NCBI GenBank assembly: GCA_943192975.1
Contig: CALPCJ010000001.1
Coordinates: 124,001-188,000 of the forward strand
Reading direction: 5' to 3'
Origin: Senimuribacter intestinalis
Lineage (GTDB): Bacteria > Bacillota > Clostridia > Peptostreptococcales > Anaerovoracaceae
DNA: 64,000 nucleotides
The position numbers were made by a program, and so were the translations under genes. Each line of letters opens with the position of its first letter. Positions within the stretch are counted from its first letter, which is position 1. Of this stretch, positions 41,711-49,610 are shown piece by piece. Below the pieces are notes generated by a model. It saw only the letters and a list, made by a program, of their open reading frames with translations, did not search any database and had not been told where the DNA came from.

Positions 41711-42148
41711 CTATGACCGCTTTTCTCTGCGGCATCCTGCACAAAAGCCGTAAATCACAGAATTTTTACACTGTAGCTGAAATCCGTGATCCTTTGCAAC
41801 ATGGCTCGCAATCTCTTCCATAAAGTGACAGTCCAGATGCTCAACAACACCACATGCCACACACTTCAGATGTAAATGCTCATCGCATTTGTGAGTCCGT
41901 TCTACATATTGATAGGTCGCCTTTGTACTCTCGCCATTCGCCTGAGGCATATATTTGATTAAATTTCCGTCAGCTTCTAATTTTTCCAGATAACGATAAA
42001 TAGTCGTTACGTTAACCGGATGATTTGCCGACTGCATATGGGCATGAATTTCACTGACACTGACGGGCCTTTGCCCCGACTCTTTCAGATAGGACAAAAT
42101 CCCAGCCCTGGCCCCTGTCTTATATTCTAATCCGCTTCGCCTAGTCAT
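41711..42148 (-). CDS. Fur-family metal-dependent repressor
   Basis: 145 aa from the second of two tandem ATGs, which has GGGAGG at better spacing. Fur wing-helix: VSVSEIHAHMQSANHPVNVTTIYRYLEKLEADG. The C-terminal metal domain has HKCDEHLHLKCVACGVVEHLDC and a structural CAGC near the end, i.e. the two CxxC zinc pairs. It follows the metal-exporter gene by 11 nt and probably represses that operon through the palindrome at 43023-43037. Zn (Zur-like) or Mn sensing cannot be told apart. Confidence 0.9.
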   Translation of the reverse strand: MTRRSGLEYKTGARAGILSYLKESGQRPVSVSEIHAHMQSANHPVNVTTIYRYLEKLEADGNLIKYMPQANGESTKATYQYVERTHKCDEHLHLKCVACGVVEHLDCHFMEEIASHVAKDHGFQLQCKNSVIYGFCAGCRREKRS

Positions 42149-42159
42149 CATTATCCTCC

Positions 42160-42999
42160 CTATAGGCAAAATTCAATTATGATACCCCAGACTACACTAA
42201 AGATGTAAAGCACCGCTGCAATAGTCATATTTTCGCGTAAATGTCTATTTTCTTTAAAGAGCACTAAAAGCCCCATGCCTGCACTGACTAAAAGTCCACT
42301 GAACATCGGCCCTGCACCGATGATGCCATCCAAATAAAGCTGTGTAATCACCACTGACGCCGCACAGTTTGGAATCAGCCCCACAAGGGCGGAAACCGCC
42401 TGCCCAAGTACTGGCACATTGGAAAAAATCCTGTATAGATTCCCCTCTCCGACTAGCTCAATGGCGCCTCCAATTGCGACAGAAATCAAGAAAAGGAAAA
42501 AGAAAACTTTTACAGTATGCAGCACTGCATCAGCCAGCACGCCTGTGCCGCAATGACATGGCTCCGCAGGCAGTTCGAACTCAGAAGAAACCTTATTTCT
42601 TCGCGCCATAAATCCAAACAATATCTCTGCTAAAAAACCACTAATCATGGCAATGATAACCTTGGTCAGCAGAATCTTTACAATAACAGTTCCCGGCACT
42701 TTTTGCGAAATCAAAATCGGCAGCATTTCGTCCGAGGTTGACATATAAATCGCAATCAGCGTGCCAAAAGTCAGCACTCTATTCATATAGAAATACGAGG
42801 CTGCGGTAGAAAAGCCGCATTGCGGAAATGCTCCCAGAAGGCTTCCCCAGACAGGTCCGAACTTTCCGGCTCTCTGAATCATGCCTCTGGCGTGGCTGCC
42901 AGTTGCTCGTTCCAAAATTCCCATGACAAGATAAGTCAAAAAAAGAAACGGTATCAACCGTAAACTATCCATTAGTGCGTCTAGTAAAACTTCTGTCAT
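42160..42999 (-). CDS. Putative heavy-metal/manganese exporter (ArsP_2 family, PF11449)
   Basis: 279 aa from the ATG at 42999 with GAGGAG upstream. Eight to ten membrane helices in two inverted halves with matching motifs: GSLLGAFPQCGFSTAASYFY in the first half and ALVGLIPNCAASVVITQLYLDG in the second, each with a Pro-x-Cys. This is the putative 10-TM metal exporter family. A cytoplasmic loop with EPCHCGTG could bind metal. It is co-transcribed with a Fur-family gene. Confidence 0.8.
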   Translation of the reverse strand: MTEVLLDALMDSLRLIPFLFLTYLVMGILERATGSHARGMIQRAGKFGPVWGSLLGAFPQCGFSTAASYFYMNRVLTFGTLIAIYMSTSDEMLPILISQKVPGTVIVKILLTKVIIAMISGFLAEILFGFMARRNKVSSEFELPAEPCHCGTGVLADAVLHTVKVFFFLFLISVAIGGAIELVGEGNLYRIFSNVPVLGQAVSALVGLIPNCAASVVITQLYLDGIIGAGPMFSGLLVSAGMGLLVLFKENRHLRENMTIAAVLYIFSVVWGIIIEFCL

Positions 43000-43022
43000 A
43001 TGCTCCTCTTTCAATTTAAATT

Positions 43023-43073
43023 TGCAACTCATTTGCATTTTATATTATAGCACCCCGCTATGCCAAAAGTCAA
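43023..43073 (-). promoter_or_regulatory. Promoter and likely Fur-family operator of the exporter operon
   Basis: On the minus strand TTGACT (43073-43068), an 18-nt spacer and TATAAT (43049-43044) form a promoter. Just downstream, TGCAA-N5-TTGCA (43037-43023) is a perfect 5-5-5 inverted repeat covering the transcription start, the expected place for repression by the Fur-family protein of this operon. Confidence 0.65.
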
Positions 43074-43078
43074 GGCAT

Positions 43079-43115
43079 AAAAACAGCACACACCATGGCA
43101 ATCATGGGTGTGCCG
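43079..43115 (-). terminator. Terminator of coaBC
   Basis: On the minus strand GCACACCCATG pairs with CATGGTGTGTGC around a short loop and TTTTTA follows, 10 nt past the coaBC stop. Confidence 0.8.
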
Positions 43116-43124
43116 CATTTATCA

Positions 43125-44315
43125 TTACAATTGTCCCAATATAGTATCCACCACAGCCGTTGCTACCTGGTCTTTTCCCATCAGTTCCAGCTGCCGTACT
43201 TCATCTTTTGTAATCAGTGTCACCAGATTGGTGTCAGTGCCAAATCCTGCACCGTCATCCTTCAGGTTGTTTGCCACAATCATATCTGCATTCTTGCGAA
43301 GCAGCTTTGCCTTAGAATTTTCCAGCATATTCTCTGTCTCCATAGAAAAACCGCAGAGAAACTGTCCATCCCTCTTATGTTCACCAAGGTGCTTCAAAAT
43401 GTCCTGCGTCCTTTTCATCGGAATAGACAAATCGCCATCCTTTTTCTTTACCTTCTGATCACTGACATTGATCGGGGTATAGTCACTGACCGCAGCAGCT
43501 TTAATGATGATATCCATCTCTGCACTTCGCGAAACCACCGCTTCAAACATATCTGCTGCGCTTTCTACAGAAACTGTATCTATAAACATAGGCGGCACCG
43601 CTGTGGTCGCTGCCTTTACCAAAGTCACCTCTGCACCTCTGAGCATACATTCCTTTGCAATAGCAAAGCCCATCTTTCCGCTGGAATGATTGGTGATAAA
43701 CCGAACTGGATCCATGGACTCTCTGGTAGCCCCTGCCGTTACCAGTACTTTCTTTCCGACCATGTCCTTTTCTCTTGCAACAGCCTTCTCAACATACTGA
43801 AACAGCACCTCAGGCTCTGGCATTTTTCCGCTGCCCGTATCACCGCAGGCCAGGTAACCAGTGGCAGGTGTAATCACTTCAATGCCATAATGCTGCAAAA
43901 TCTTTATATTGTCCTGTGTGATTGCATTCTCGTACATCGCCGTATTCATCGCCGGTGCTACAATCTTCGGGCAGGTTGACGCCAAAAAAGTGGTAGTCAG
44001 CATATCGTCTGCAAGACCGTGCGCTAACTTCGCCATCACGTTAGCAGTTGCTGGCGCCACCAGAAACACGTCAGCCTTCTTTGCCAGTGCCACATGTTCT
44101 ACATTGTGCTGAAAATTTCTATCGAATGTATCCACAACGCATTTATTTCCTGTCAGCGTCTCAAAGGTGATAGGATTGATGAAATTGCACGCATGTGCAG
44201 TCATAATCACATGCACCTCTGCCCCTGCCTTTACCAAACTGCTGGCAAGCGCTGCGCACTTATACGCTGCGATGCCGCCGCTGACACCTAAGAGAACGGT
44301 TTTATCTTTTAGCAT
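43125..44315 (-). CDS. coaBC: Bifunctional phosphopantothenoylcysteine decarboxylase / phosphopantothenate-cysteine ligase
   Basis: 396 aa from the ATG at 44315 with AAGGAG upstream; a 16-codon extension has no ribosome site. CoaC half (~1-185): FMN site GVSGGIAAYK, PATANVMAKLAHGLADD, PAMNTAMYEN and catalytic-loop ACGDTGSGKM. CoaB half: VTAGATRESMDPVRFITNHSSGKMG and AVSDYTP. It makes 4'-phosphopantetheine for coenzyme A synthesis from phosphopantothenate and cysteine. Monocistronic. Confidence 0.95.
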   Translation of the reverse strand: MLKDKTVLLGVSGGIAAYKCAALASSLVKAGAEVHVIMTAHACNFINPITFETLTGNKCVVDTFDRNFQHNVEHVALAKKADVFLVAPATANVMAKLAHGLADDMLTTTFLASTCPKIVAPAMNTAMYENAITQDNIKILQHYGIEVITPATGYLACGDTGSGKMPEPEVLFQYVEKAVAREKDMVGKKVLVTAGATRESMDPVRFITNHSSGKMGFAIAKECMLRGAEVTLVKAATTAVPPMFIDTVSVESAADMFEAVVSRSAEMDIIIKAAAVSDYTPINVSDQKVKKKDGDLSIPMKRTQDILKHLGEHKRDGQFLCGFSMETENMLENSKAKLLRKNADMIVANNLKDDGAGFGTDTNLVTLITKDEVRQLELMGKDQVATAVVDTILGQL

Positions 44316-44466
44316 AGTTTTCTCCTTAAGATACTCGTAGTTTTCCTTATCAGTATACGCCATACCCTCAGAAAAAACAAGAAGAAAGAACCTCCGATTG
44401 TCGATGATTTGTCAATTATCCGTTGCTACAGTCCCATTACGCCCAGTCAGAATGGGCAATTCGTTC

Positions 44467-45753
44467 TTACAATCCTTTCGCCTTCAAATCCTTCACTAAT
44501 TCCACATAAAATTCTCGCACATCAAAGCCGGGAATATTTTCTCTGTTCAAATCAATCACATCGCCATGGGATACGCCGCGTTTGCCCTCCGCCTGAATTT
44601 CAATGCACCGGCTTCCCCATTTCATGGATTCAACCGATACCAGTCCGTCATTGGCTCCGTCAAAAAGTTTCACAAAGCGGTAGGTCAAGTTCAATGGAAA
44701 CTTTCCGTATCCGGCTCTGTTCATTTTCGATGCCACACTTTGGCAGTAAATTCCATACTCCTGCACTGCCGCTTGCTCCGGTTCACGCATCTTCTCATTA
44801 AGAGCCTTGCAGCCACTTTCTGTGAGGTCAATAACAGCCGCTAGAAAATCCGGGTTCGGATCGCCCAGATATTTGACTGTCTGGTTATAGGTCTTTGCAA
44901 TTTTTCCCCTAACCTTTTCCGGCACATGATAAAACAGCCACTCTGCGAATTTACAGCCGCAATGCGGCGTATTGATAGTAGTCAATGATGCAATTCGCGG
45001 CGCCGCTCCGCACATCGCAAGCGCATATCTGCTGTCCAAACCGCCTTTTGAATGTCCTATGATATTAACCTTTTCTGCTCCAGTCTTCTGGCAGATTTCT
45101 TCAATTCTTGCCGCAATCTCTTCTCCGCAGTCCGCTACTGAATCCGCCGACTGCTGTTTTCCATAAAAAATTTTCGCACCATTTCTTTGCAGTTCTCTCG
45201 GAATCCTGCCCCAGTAGTTCAGATATTTAAAGTCCCTGAAAAACACGCCATGCACCAAAAGCAGCGGATATTTTGTATGACAAACTTCGCTCTCTGCCCT
45301 CACTCGGTTCAGCTCAGCTTTCTCTGTTTCTGTTTCCACCTCTCGCTGTACAAGGTTAATTAGTTTCAACAAAACCAGCAGATTTACCACCGGAATTAAT
45401 CCGGTAAAGGCGGCAACCAGCCTCCATTTCATGCCCAGCTGCGTAGATGTTAGATAAATCCGTATCATGCCGCACCAGAACAAAAGAGTCTCTATCCCTG
45501 CGCAAATCAGACCTATCGGTATTACTGTCCACCAGCCGGGCCAGGCGGTCAAAATCCAGCTGAATCCAATGAGGCAACACGCTGCAGAAGTCCATAAGAA
45601 CACGCGCAGCTGCACCGTTCCGCAATACATCTGTCTGATGATTCGACTCTCAAACTCGCTCTTGCCTCGCCTCGGCACGCCAAGAGGCACTATGATAAAC
45701 CAGATAGCAGCCAGTATCGGCAAAAATATAATAATGTAATATAATTTTTCCAT
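44467..45753 (-). CDS. Membrane-anchored alpha/beta-hydrolase (lipase/esterase)
   Basis: 428 aa. Four hydrophobic segments in the first ~135 residues are followed by an alpha/beta-hydrolase domain: oxyanion region PLLLVHGVFFRDF, nucleophile elbow IGHSKGGLDSRYAL (Ser at about 222), FDGANDGLVS with the acidic residue and VSHGDVIDL with the catalytic His. This matches bacterial triacylglycerol-lipase-like proteins (compare LipA/EstA). Palindrome cluster C lies upstream of its promoter region. Confidence 0.8.
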   Translation of the reverse strand: MEKLYYIIIFLPILAAIWFIIVPLGVPRRGKSEFESRIIRQMYCGTVQLRVFLWTSAACCLIGFSWILTAWPGWWTVIPIGLICAGIETLLFWCGMIRIYLTSTQLGMKWRLVAAFTGLIPVVNLLVLLKLINLVQREVETETEKAELNRVRAESEVCHTKYPLLLVHGVFFRDFKYLNYWGRIPRELQRNGAKIFYGKQQSADSVADCGEEIAARIEEICQKTGAEKVNIIGHSKGGLDSRYALAMCGAAPRIASLTTINTPHCGCKFAEWLFYHVPEKVRGKIAKTYNQTVKYLGDPNPDFLAAVIDLTESGCKALNEKMREPEQAAVQEYGIYCQSVASKMNRAGYGKFPLNLTYRFVKLFDGANDGLVSVESMKWGSRCIEIQAEGKRGVSHGDVIDLNRENIPGFDVREFYVELVKDLKAKGL

Positions 45754-46343
45754 AACCGAAGTCCTCTTTCTTTGTTAAAATGTCATTGCTACTATCACAT
45801 CTATACTTTCGTACAAAGCAGCATTCTTTATATGATTAGAGTTATTTCTATTTCATTATATTATAGTTTTTTGTCATAATAAAGAAATAAATTGTTTTCG
45901 CCATGATTTTTCTATGTATTATCCAAATCCGCACCATTTTAGGATAAATATAAGTCAATGGTGCGTTTTTGCATTTCTGCAGTCTCTATGCTGCACCATA
46001 TGACGCTCCATGAAAGACAATGGTGCGCCAGAAACTATATCGCAGAATAAATTCTTAAATTTTCACCCCATTTTAGGGATTTATATCCATAAACCAACAT
46101 ACATATTCCATAATATTCCATTTAATTCCAGAAATTTCACTTGTTTCAATGCTTAAATAAAAAAACCCGCACCATGAGACCTCATTTCGTCATATATGGT
46201 GCGGATGTCGATTTTTTCTCTTGAAAAATGCACCTTTCAGGGTATTTTCAAGAAAAATGGTGCAGAACGATTTTAGTTCGATTTACTCAGCATATGCTGC
46301 TGCTTGCCGATAAACATATAAAAGTATAAATATAATCTTAACT
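45754..46343. other. Gene-free 590-bp stretch between sigG and the lipase gene
   Basis: Positions 45754-45930 are AT-rich and must hold the lipase promoter, which I could not pin down. Positions 45931-46263 are palindrome cluster C. From 46264 to 46343 I see no terminator of canonical form for sigG. Confidence 0.6.
45931..46263. repeat. Palindrome cluster C: four 34-nt units with GCACCAT/ATGGTGC arms
   Basis: Units at 45931-45964, 45993-46026, 46169-46202 and 46230-46263. All four are exactly 34 nt. The arms are GCACCATT/AATGGTGC (8 bp), GCACCAT/ATGGTGC (7 bp), the same flanked by CC/GG (9 bp) and GCACC/GGTGC. The loops are unrelated. The units come in two pairs whose centres are 62 and 61 nt apart; 142 bp separate the pairs and contain TTTTAGGGAT and repeated ATATTCCAT/TAATTCCA words. 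Confidence 0.85.
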
Positions 46344-47114
46344 TTAAACATACTTTCTCATATACTTCAATGCATTCTTTTCAAGGCGGGATACCTGTGC
46401 CTGACTGATGGAGATTTCCTCTGCTACCTCCATCTGAGTCTTTCCTTCAAAAAAACGCATTTGTAAAATGTGCCGCTCTCTCTGAGAGAGTTTATTCATA
46501 GCTTCCGACAAGGAAATGTTTTCAATCCAGCGTTCATCGGTATTCTTCGTATCCTGCACCTGATCCATTACAAAAATTGCGTCCCCATCATCGTGGAATA
46601 CCGGCTCAAAGAGAGAGACCGGTTCCTGAATGGAATCCAGAGCCAGCACTACATCTTCCCGTTCCACCTCAATATCCTCAGCAATCTCTGTAATAGATGG
46701 CTCTCTGGAAAGCTCATTAGAAAGCCGCTCCTTCGCCTGCAGCGCCTTGTAGGCAATATCCCGCAAAGAACGGGAAACCCTGATGCTGTTGTTGTCGCGC
46801 AAATATCTGCGTACTTCGCCGATAATCATCGGTACAGCATATGTGGAGAACTTCACACCGTGACTCAAATCAAAATTATCCAGCGCTTTAATCAGCCCGA
46901 TACAACCTACCTGAAACAAATCATCGGGATTTTCACCGCGGTTGTTAAAGCGCTGAATAACGCTTAGAACCAGCCTTAAATTTCCCGTAATAAATTTTTC
47001 TCTGACCTGTTCATCTCCCGCTTTGATTGCACGAAGCATTTCCTGCATTTCGGCGTCCTTGTACACCGGAAGCTTTGCCGTATTGACACCGCATATTTCA
47101 ACCTTATTCGCCAT
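46344..47114 (-). CDS. sigG: Forespore sigma factor sigma-G
   Basis: 256 aa from the ATG at 47114 (GGTGG upstream); the upstream frame extension of 39 codons is not conserved in the family. The N terminus MANKVEICGVNTAKLPV is the sigma-G hallmark. Region 2 is MLRAIKAGDEQVREKFITGNLRLVLSVIQRFNNRGENPDDLFQVGCIGLIKALDNFDLSHGVKFSTYAVPMIIGEVRRYLRDN and region 4 KLSQRERHILQMRFFEGKTQMEVAEEISISQAQVSRLEKNAL. It directs late forespore genes. It follows sigE, as in Bacillus and clostridia. Confidence 0.96.
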   Translation of the reverse strand: MANKVEICGVNTAKLPVYKDAEMQEMLRAIKAGDEQVREKFITGNLRLVLSVIQRFNNRGENPDDLFQVGCIGLIKALDNFDLSHGVKFSTYAVPMIIGEVRRYLRDNNSIRVSRSLRDIAYKALQAKERLSNELSREPSITEIAEDIEVEREDVVLALDSIQEPVSLFEPVFHDDGDAIFVMDQVQDTKNTDERWIENISLSEAMNKLSQRERHILQMRFFEGKTQMEVAEEISISQAQVSRLEKNALKYMRKYV

Positions 47115-47291
47115 GATTCCACCAGCCTGTTCTATCAAGATTTCCACTTCAATTGAAAAAATCCCTGCCGCACACATATCTGCCGCTAATACTGATTTGC
47201 CGAAAATGCAAAAATGCAGCTGTTTCATCAATTAAAGTATGTATTTCCTATTCATAGCTTGCACTGGCAGGTGTAAAAAATGCCCAGCAAT

Positions 47292-47999
47292 TTATCCCAG
47301 TTTCTGCACCTCTTTCTGCAGCCGCTCAATAATTTTCTTTTCCAGTCTGGAAATATAACTTTGAGAAATCCCCATGGCGTCAGCTACTTCCTTTTGGGTC
47401 ATCTCTTTACCGTTTTTCAGACCGAAGCGCATATCCATAATCTGCTTCTCCCGCTCATTTAACTTTGTCATCGCATGATACAAAAGATTCCTGTTTACTT
47501 CTTCTTCCAGTCTGGTGCTGACGATATCATTTTCCGTTCCCAGAATATCAGAAAGCAGCAGCTCATTGCCATCCCAATCCACATTGAGAGGTTCGTCAAG
47601 AGATACCTCGCTCTTTCGTTTCACATCCCTGCGCAAATACATAAGAATTTCATTTTCAATGCAGCGAGACGCATAGGTGGCTAGCTTTATGTTCTTATCT
47701 ATTTTAAAAGTATTGACGGCTTTGATTAATCCTATCGTCCCAATCGAAATTAAATCTTCGACATTTATCCCCGCATTTTCAAATTTCTTGGCGATATACA
47801 CCACCAGACGCAGATTCCGCTCGATAAGTACCGCCCTCGCCTCCTGGCTCCCCTTGGCATACTCCTGCAGCATTTTCTGTTCCTCGTCTCTGGCAAGAGG
47901 CGGTGGCAGCACATCGCTTCCCCCTATGTAAAAACACCCGCGTCCCGAAGTTCGAAACACTCTCTGCAAAAACTCCCTGATCGTCCTTAAAATCTGCAT
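47292..47999 (-). CDS. sigE: Mother-cell sigma factor sigma-E (pro-form)
   Basis: 235 aa. The N-terminal pro-sequence ends near FYIGGSDVLPPPL, where SpoIIGA cleaves the precursor. Regions 2 and 4 are complete (IERNLRLVVYIAKKFENAGINVEDLISIGTIGLIKAVNTF; MTKLNEREKQIMDMRFGLKNGKEMTQKEVADAMGISQSYISRLEKKI). It controls early mother-cell genes in sporulation. Its start lies inside the spoIIGA frame, which runs on for 221 nt. Confidence 0.96.
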   Translation of the reverse strand: MQILRTIREFLQRVFRTSGRGCFYIGGSDVLPPPLARDEEQKMLQEYAKGSQEARAVLIERNLRLVVYIAKKFENAGINVEDLISIGTIGLIKAVNTFKIDKNIKLATYASRCIENEILMYLRRDVKRKSEVSLDEPLNVDWDGNELLLSDILGTENDIVSTRLEEEVNRNLLYHAMTKLNEREKQIMDMRFGLKNGKEMTQKEVADAMGISQSYISRLEKKIIERLQKEVQKLG

Positions 48000-48828
48000 A
48001 AATACCCCTTTCCAGCATACTTTCCGGCAATAGTATCTGTCCGTTTCCTTTTCCCCCTGATAAAAATTCTTTTCCCTCGCAAACTGCCAGAACCGGTTTT
48101 TTTACAGTCTGCGAAAGCACTGTCAAGGCATCAATTCTATAGCCGTCCAGCACTCCTTTTTCTGTTCCTACGGTGTGGTACGGCACAGCGGTATACCTCG
48201 CTTGCGGCATTTCCATGGTCTGCAGCAGTTTTTCCATGACCTCCCTGCGCACCACAGCTACCGGCTTTCCTGTAAACGGCTCGGAAAGAAAATTCCCCGA
48301 ATCAATAAATCCCGTCAATTCCCAGCTAACCTCTCCCAGCTGCAAAATTACCGTAACTTCCGTCCTCATCTGCTTTCTTCGCACCTTTACAAGACTTATT
48401 ACCAGCCTAATGAAAAGCGCCCCAAAGGATGCTGCCGCCGTTATCGTCATATAGGTTGCAGCCGGCATATATACGCCTCCTGTGGAAACCGCCCCTTCCC
48501 AGGAAAACATACCAAGAAAGGCAATAGCTACCCCGCCGTAAAGGATTGTCACTGTGAAAAAAAGCGCCCCCAACAGCAGCACCCTTTTCATAGACTTTTT
48601 CCCAAAAGCAAGCAGTGAAATCAGTAGCACAAATCCCATTTTCCCAAGAAATCCAAGCAAGGGCGATACTGTTATAAACATAGTAAAGGCGTACGCCCCG
48701 CAGCACAGACTGCACAAAATCCCCCGCAGAATTTTAAGTGGCTCCCCTGCCGCCTTTGCAGTAAAATGCAGTATAATCCCACCTGTTATAAAGTTCTCTA
48801 AAAAAAGATATTCCCCATAAACGACCAA
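47779..48828 (-). CDS. spoIIGA: Sigma-E processing peptidase SpoIIGA, with read-on into sigE
   Basis: 349 aa, TTG start at 48828 with AAGGAGG upstream. Five to six N-terminal membrane helices (VVYGEYLFLENFITGGIILHF and on) precede an aspartic-protease-like domain with TGFIDSGNFLSEPFTGKPVAVV (catalytic Asp in DSG). It processes pro-sigma-E. The domain should end near GQILLPESMLE; here the frame continues 73 codons into sigE in another frame and yields a Gly/Ala/Arg-rich tail unlike any SpoIIGA. The original stop was probably lost. Confidence 0.9.
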   Translation of the reverse strand: MVVYGEYLFLENFITGGIILHFTAKAAGEPLKILRGILCSLCCGAYAFTMFITVSPLLGFLGKMGFVLLISLLAFGKKSMKRVLLLGALFFTVTILYGGVAIAFLGMFSWEGAVSTGGVYMPAATYMTITAAASFGALFIRLVISLVKVRRKQMRTEVTVILQLGEVSWELTGFIDSGNFLSEPFTGKPVAVVRREVMEKLLQTMEMPQARYTAVPYHTVGTEKGVLDGYRIDALTVLSQTVKKPVLAVCEGKEFLSGGKGNGQILLPESMLERGIYADFKDDQGVFAESVSNFGTRVFLHRGKRCAATASCQRRGTENAAGVCQGEPGGEGGTYRAESASGGVYRQEI

Positions 48829-48859
48829 TAAAAAACGCCTCCTTCGCCGGTACTTATCA

Positions 48860-48892
48860 AGTATAGCGAAAAAGGCGTGTAAAATTTGTCAA
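48860..48892 (-). promoter_or_regulatory. spoIIG-type promoter with Spo0A box
   Basis: On the minus strand TTGACA (48892-48887) and TATACT (48865-48860) are 21 bp apart, too long for unaided sigma-A but like the 22-bp spacing of the Bacillus spoIIG promoter that needs Spo0A. A perfect 0A-box complement, TTTGACAAA, overlaps the -35. It drives spoIIGA-sigE(-sigG). Confidence 0.8.
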
Positions 48893-48917
48893 AATCAGTC
48901 GTCAGAGAAAAATATTC

Positions 48918-49175
48918 TTATATAATTCCCCGCGCACCTAACACAACCAGCGAAATGCCCGCTGCAAAAACCAGAATAAGATAAACTGCCACCATGCATT
49001 TTCCCTTGCGGTGACGTTTCATTTCGCGCTCAGCTTCCTGCCTGCGTTCCTCTTCTGTCATAGCACTCTCGCGTGCTTTCTGCGCCAGATATTCTTCTGT
49101 ACCCTTTCTGACAGAAGCCTTGAAAAAAGCATCCTTGTCCATCTTCCTAAATGCATTTTGTATGTATTCCCGCAT
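48918..49175 (-). CDS. Small tail-anchored membrane protein
   Basis: 85 aa. A charged head (FRKMDKDAFFKASVRKGTEEYLAQKARESAMTEEERRQEAEREMKRH) leads into RKGK and one C-terminal helix (about 62-82, MVAVYLILVFAAGISLVVLG). It is a paralogue by layout of the proteins at 38531 and 49365. It is last in the dapF operon, and the spoIIG promoter follows. Function unknown. Confidence 0.6.
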   Translation of the reverse strand: MREYIQNAFRKMDKDAFFKASVRKGTEEYLAQKARESAMTEEERRQEAEREMKRHRKGKCMVAVYLILVFAAGISLVVLGARGII

Positions 49176-49187
49176 AATTCCTCCCGC

Positions 49188-49328
49188 TTACACGCCAATA
49201 AATTCTTTACAAAAATTGATAAATTCCCCAAAACCAGCCGCAATGCCATATAGAATCTCCGCCACCATAATAAGCGCAAAGAATGCAAGTATCGTCCTCC
49301 CGATTTTCCATCTCTTTGAACACTTCAT
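49188..49328 (-). CDS. Small membrane peptide, 46 aa
   Basis: ATG at 49328 with GGGGGTATAGGGG upstream. Basic start (MKCSKRWKIGRT), then one hydrophobic helix ILAFFALIMVAEILYGIAAG and a short C-terminal tail (FINFCKEFIGV). It lies between the two tail-anchored genes of the dapF operon with 12- and 36-nt gaps. No family recognised. Confidence 0.5.
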   Translation of the reverse strand: MKCSKRWKIGRTILAFFALIMVAEILYGIAAGFGEFINFCKEFIGV

Positions 49329-49364
49329 CCCCTATACCCCCTTTAGGTCTGATTCCGTCAACAG

Positions 49365-49610
49365 CTACATAATCTCTTTTAAAGAAAACGCAATTAATAG
49401 AAGCACTCCAGCAGCAAACAGCATCAAAATCAGCTTCCCTTTGACCTTTTCCCAGCGCTCATCGTCCTCGATTTCCTCTCTGGAACGGTAGTCATGTTTG
49501 CGGCGCTCTACATACTCTGCAACTTCCTTATTAGAGTACTCCTTTGCTGACTTCCAGCGATTTTTCTTCTTTAACTGTTTGATGTACTCTTGCGTTTCCC
49601 TATTGCTCAT
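49365..49610 (-). CDS. Small tail-anchored membrane protein
   Basis: 81 aa. Charged head with ETQEYIKQLKKKNRWKSAKEYSNKEVAEYVERRKHDYRSREEIEDDERWEKV, basic KGK, then one C-terminal helix (LILMLFAAGVLLLIAFS). It starts inside the dapF stop (4-nt overlap), so it is translationally coupled to dapF. Same layout as the proteins at 38531 and 48918. Confidence 0.6.
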   Translation of the reverse strand: MSNRETQEYIKQLKKKNRWKSAKEYSNKEVAEYVERRKHDYRSREEIEDDERWEKVKGKLILMLFAAGVLLLIAFSLKEIM

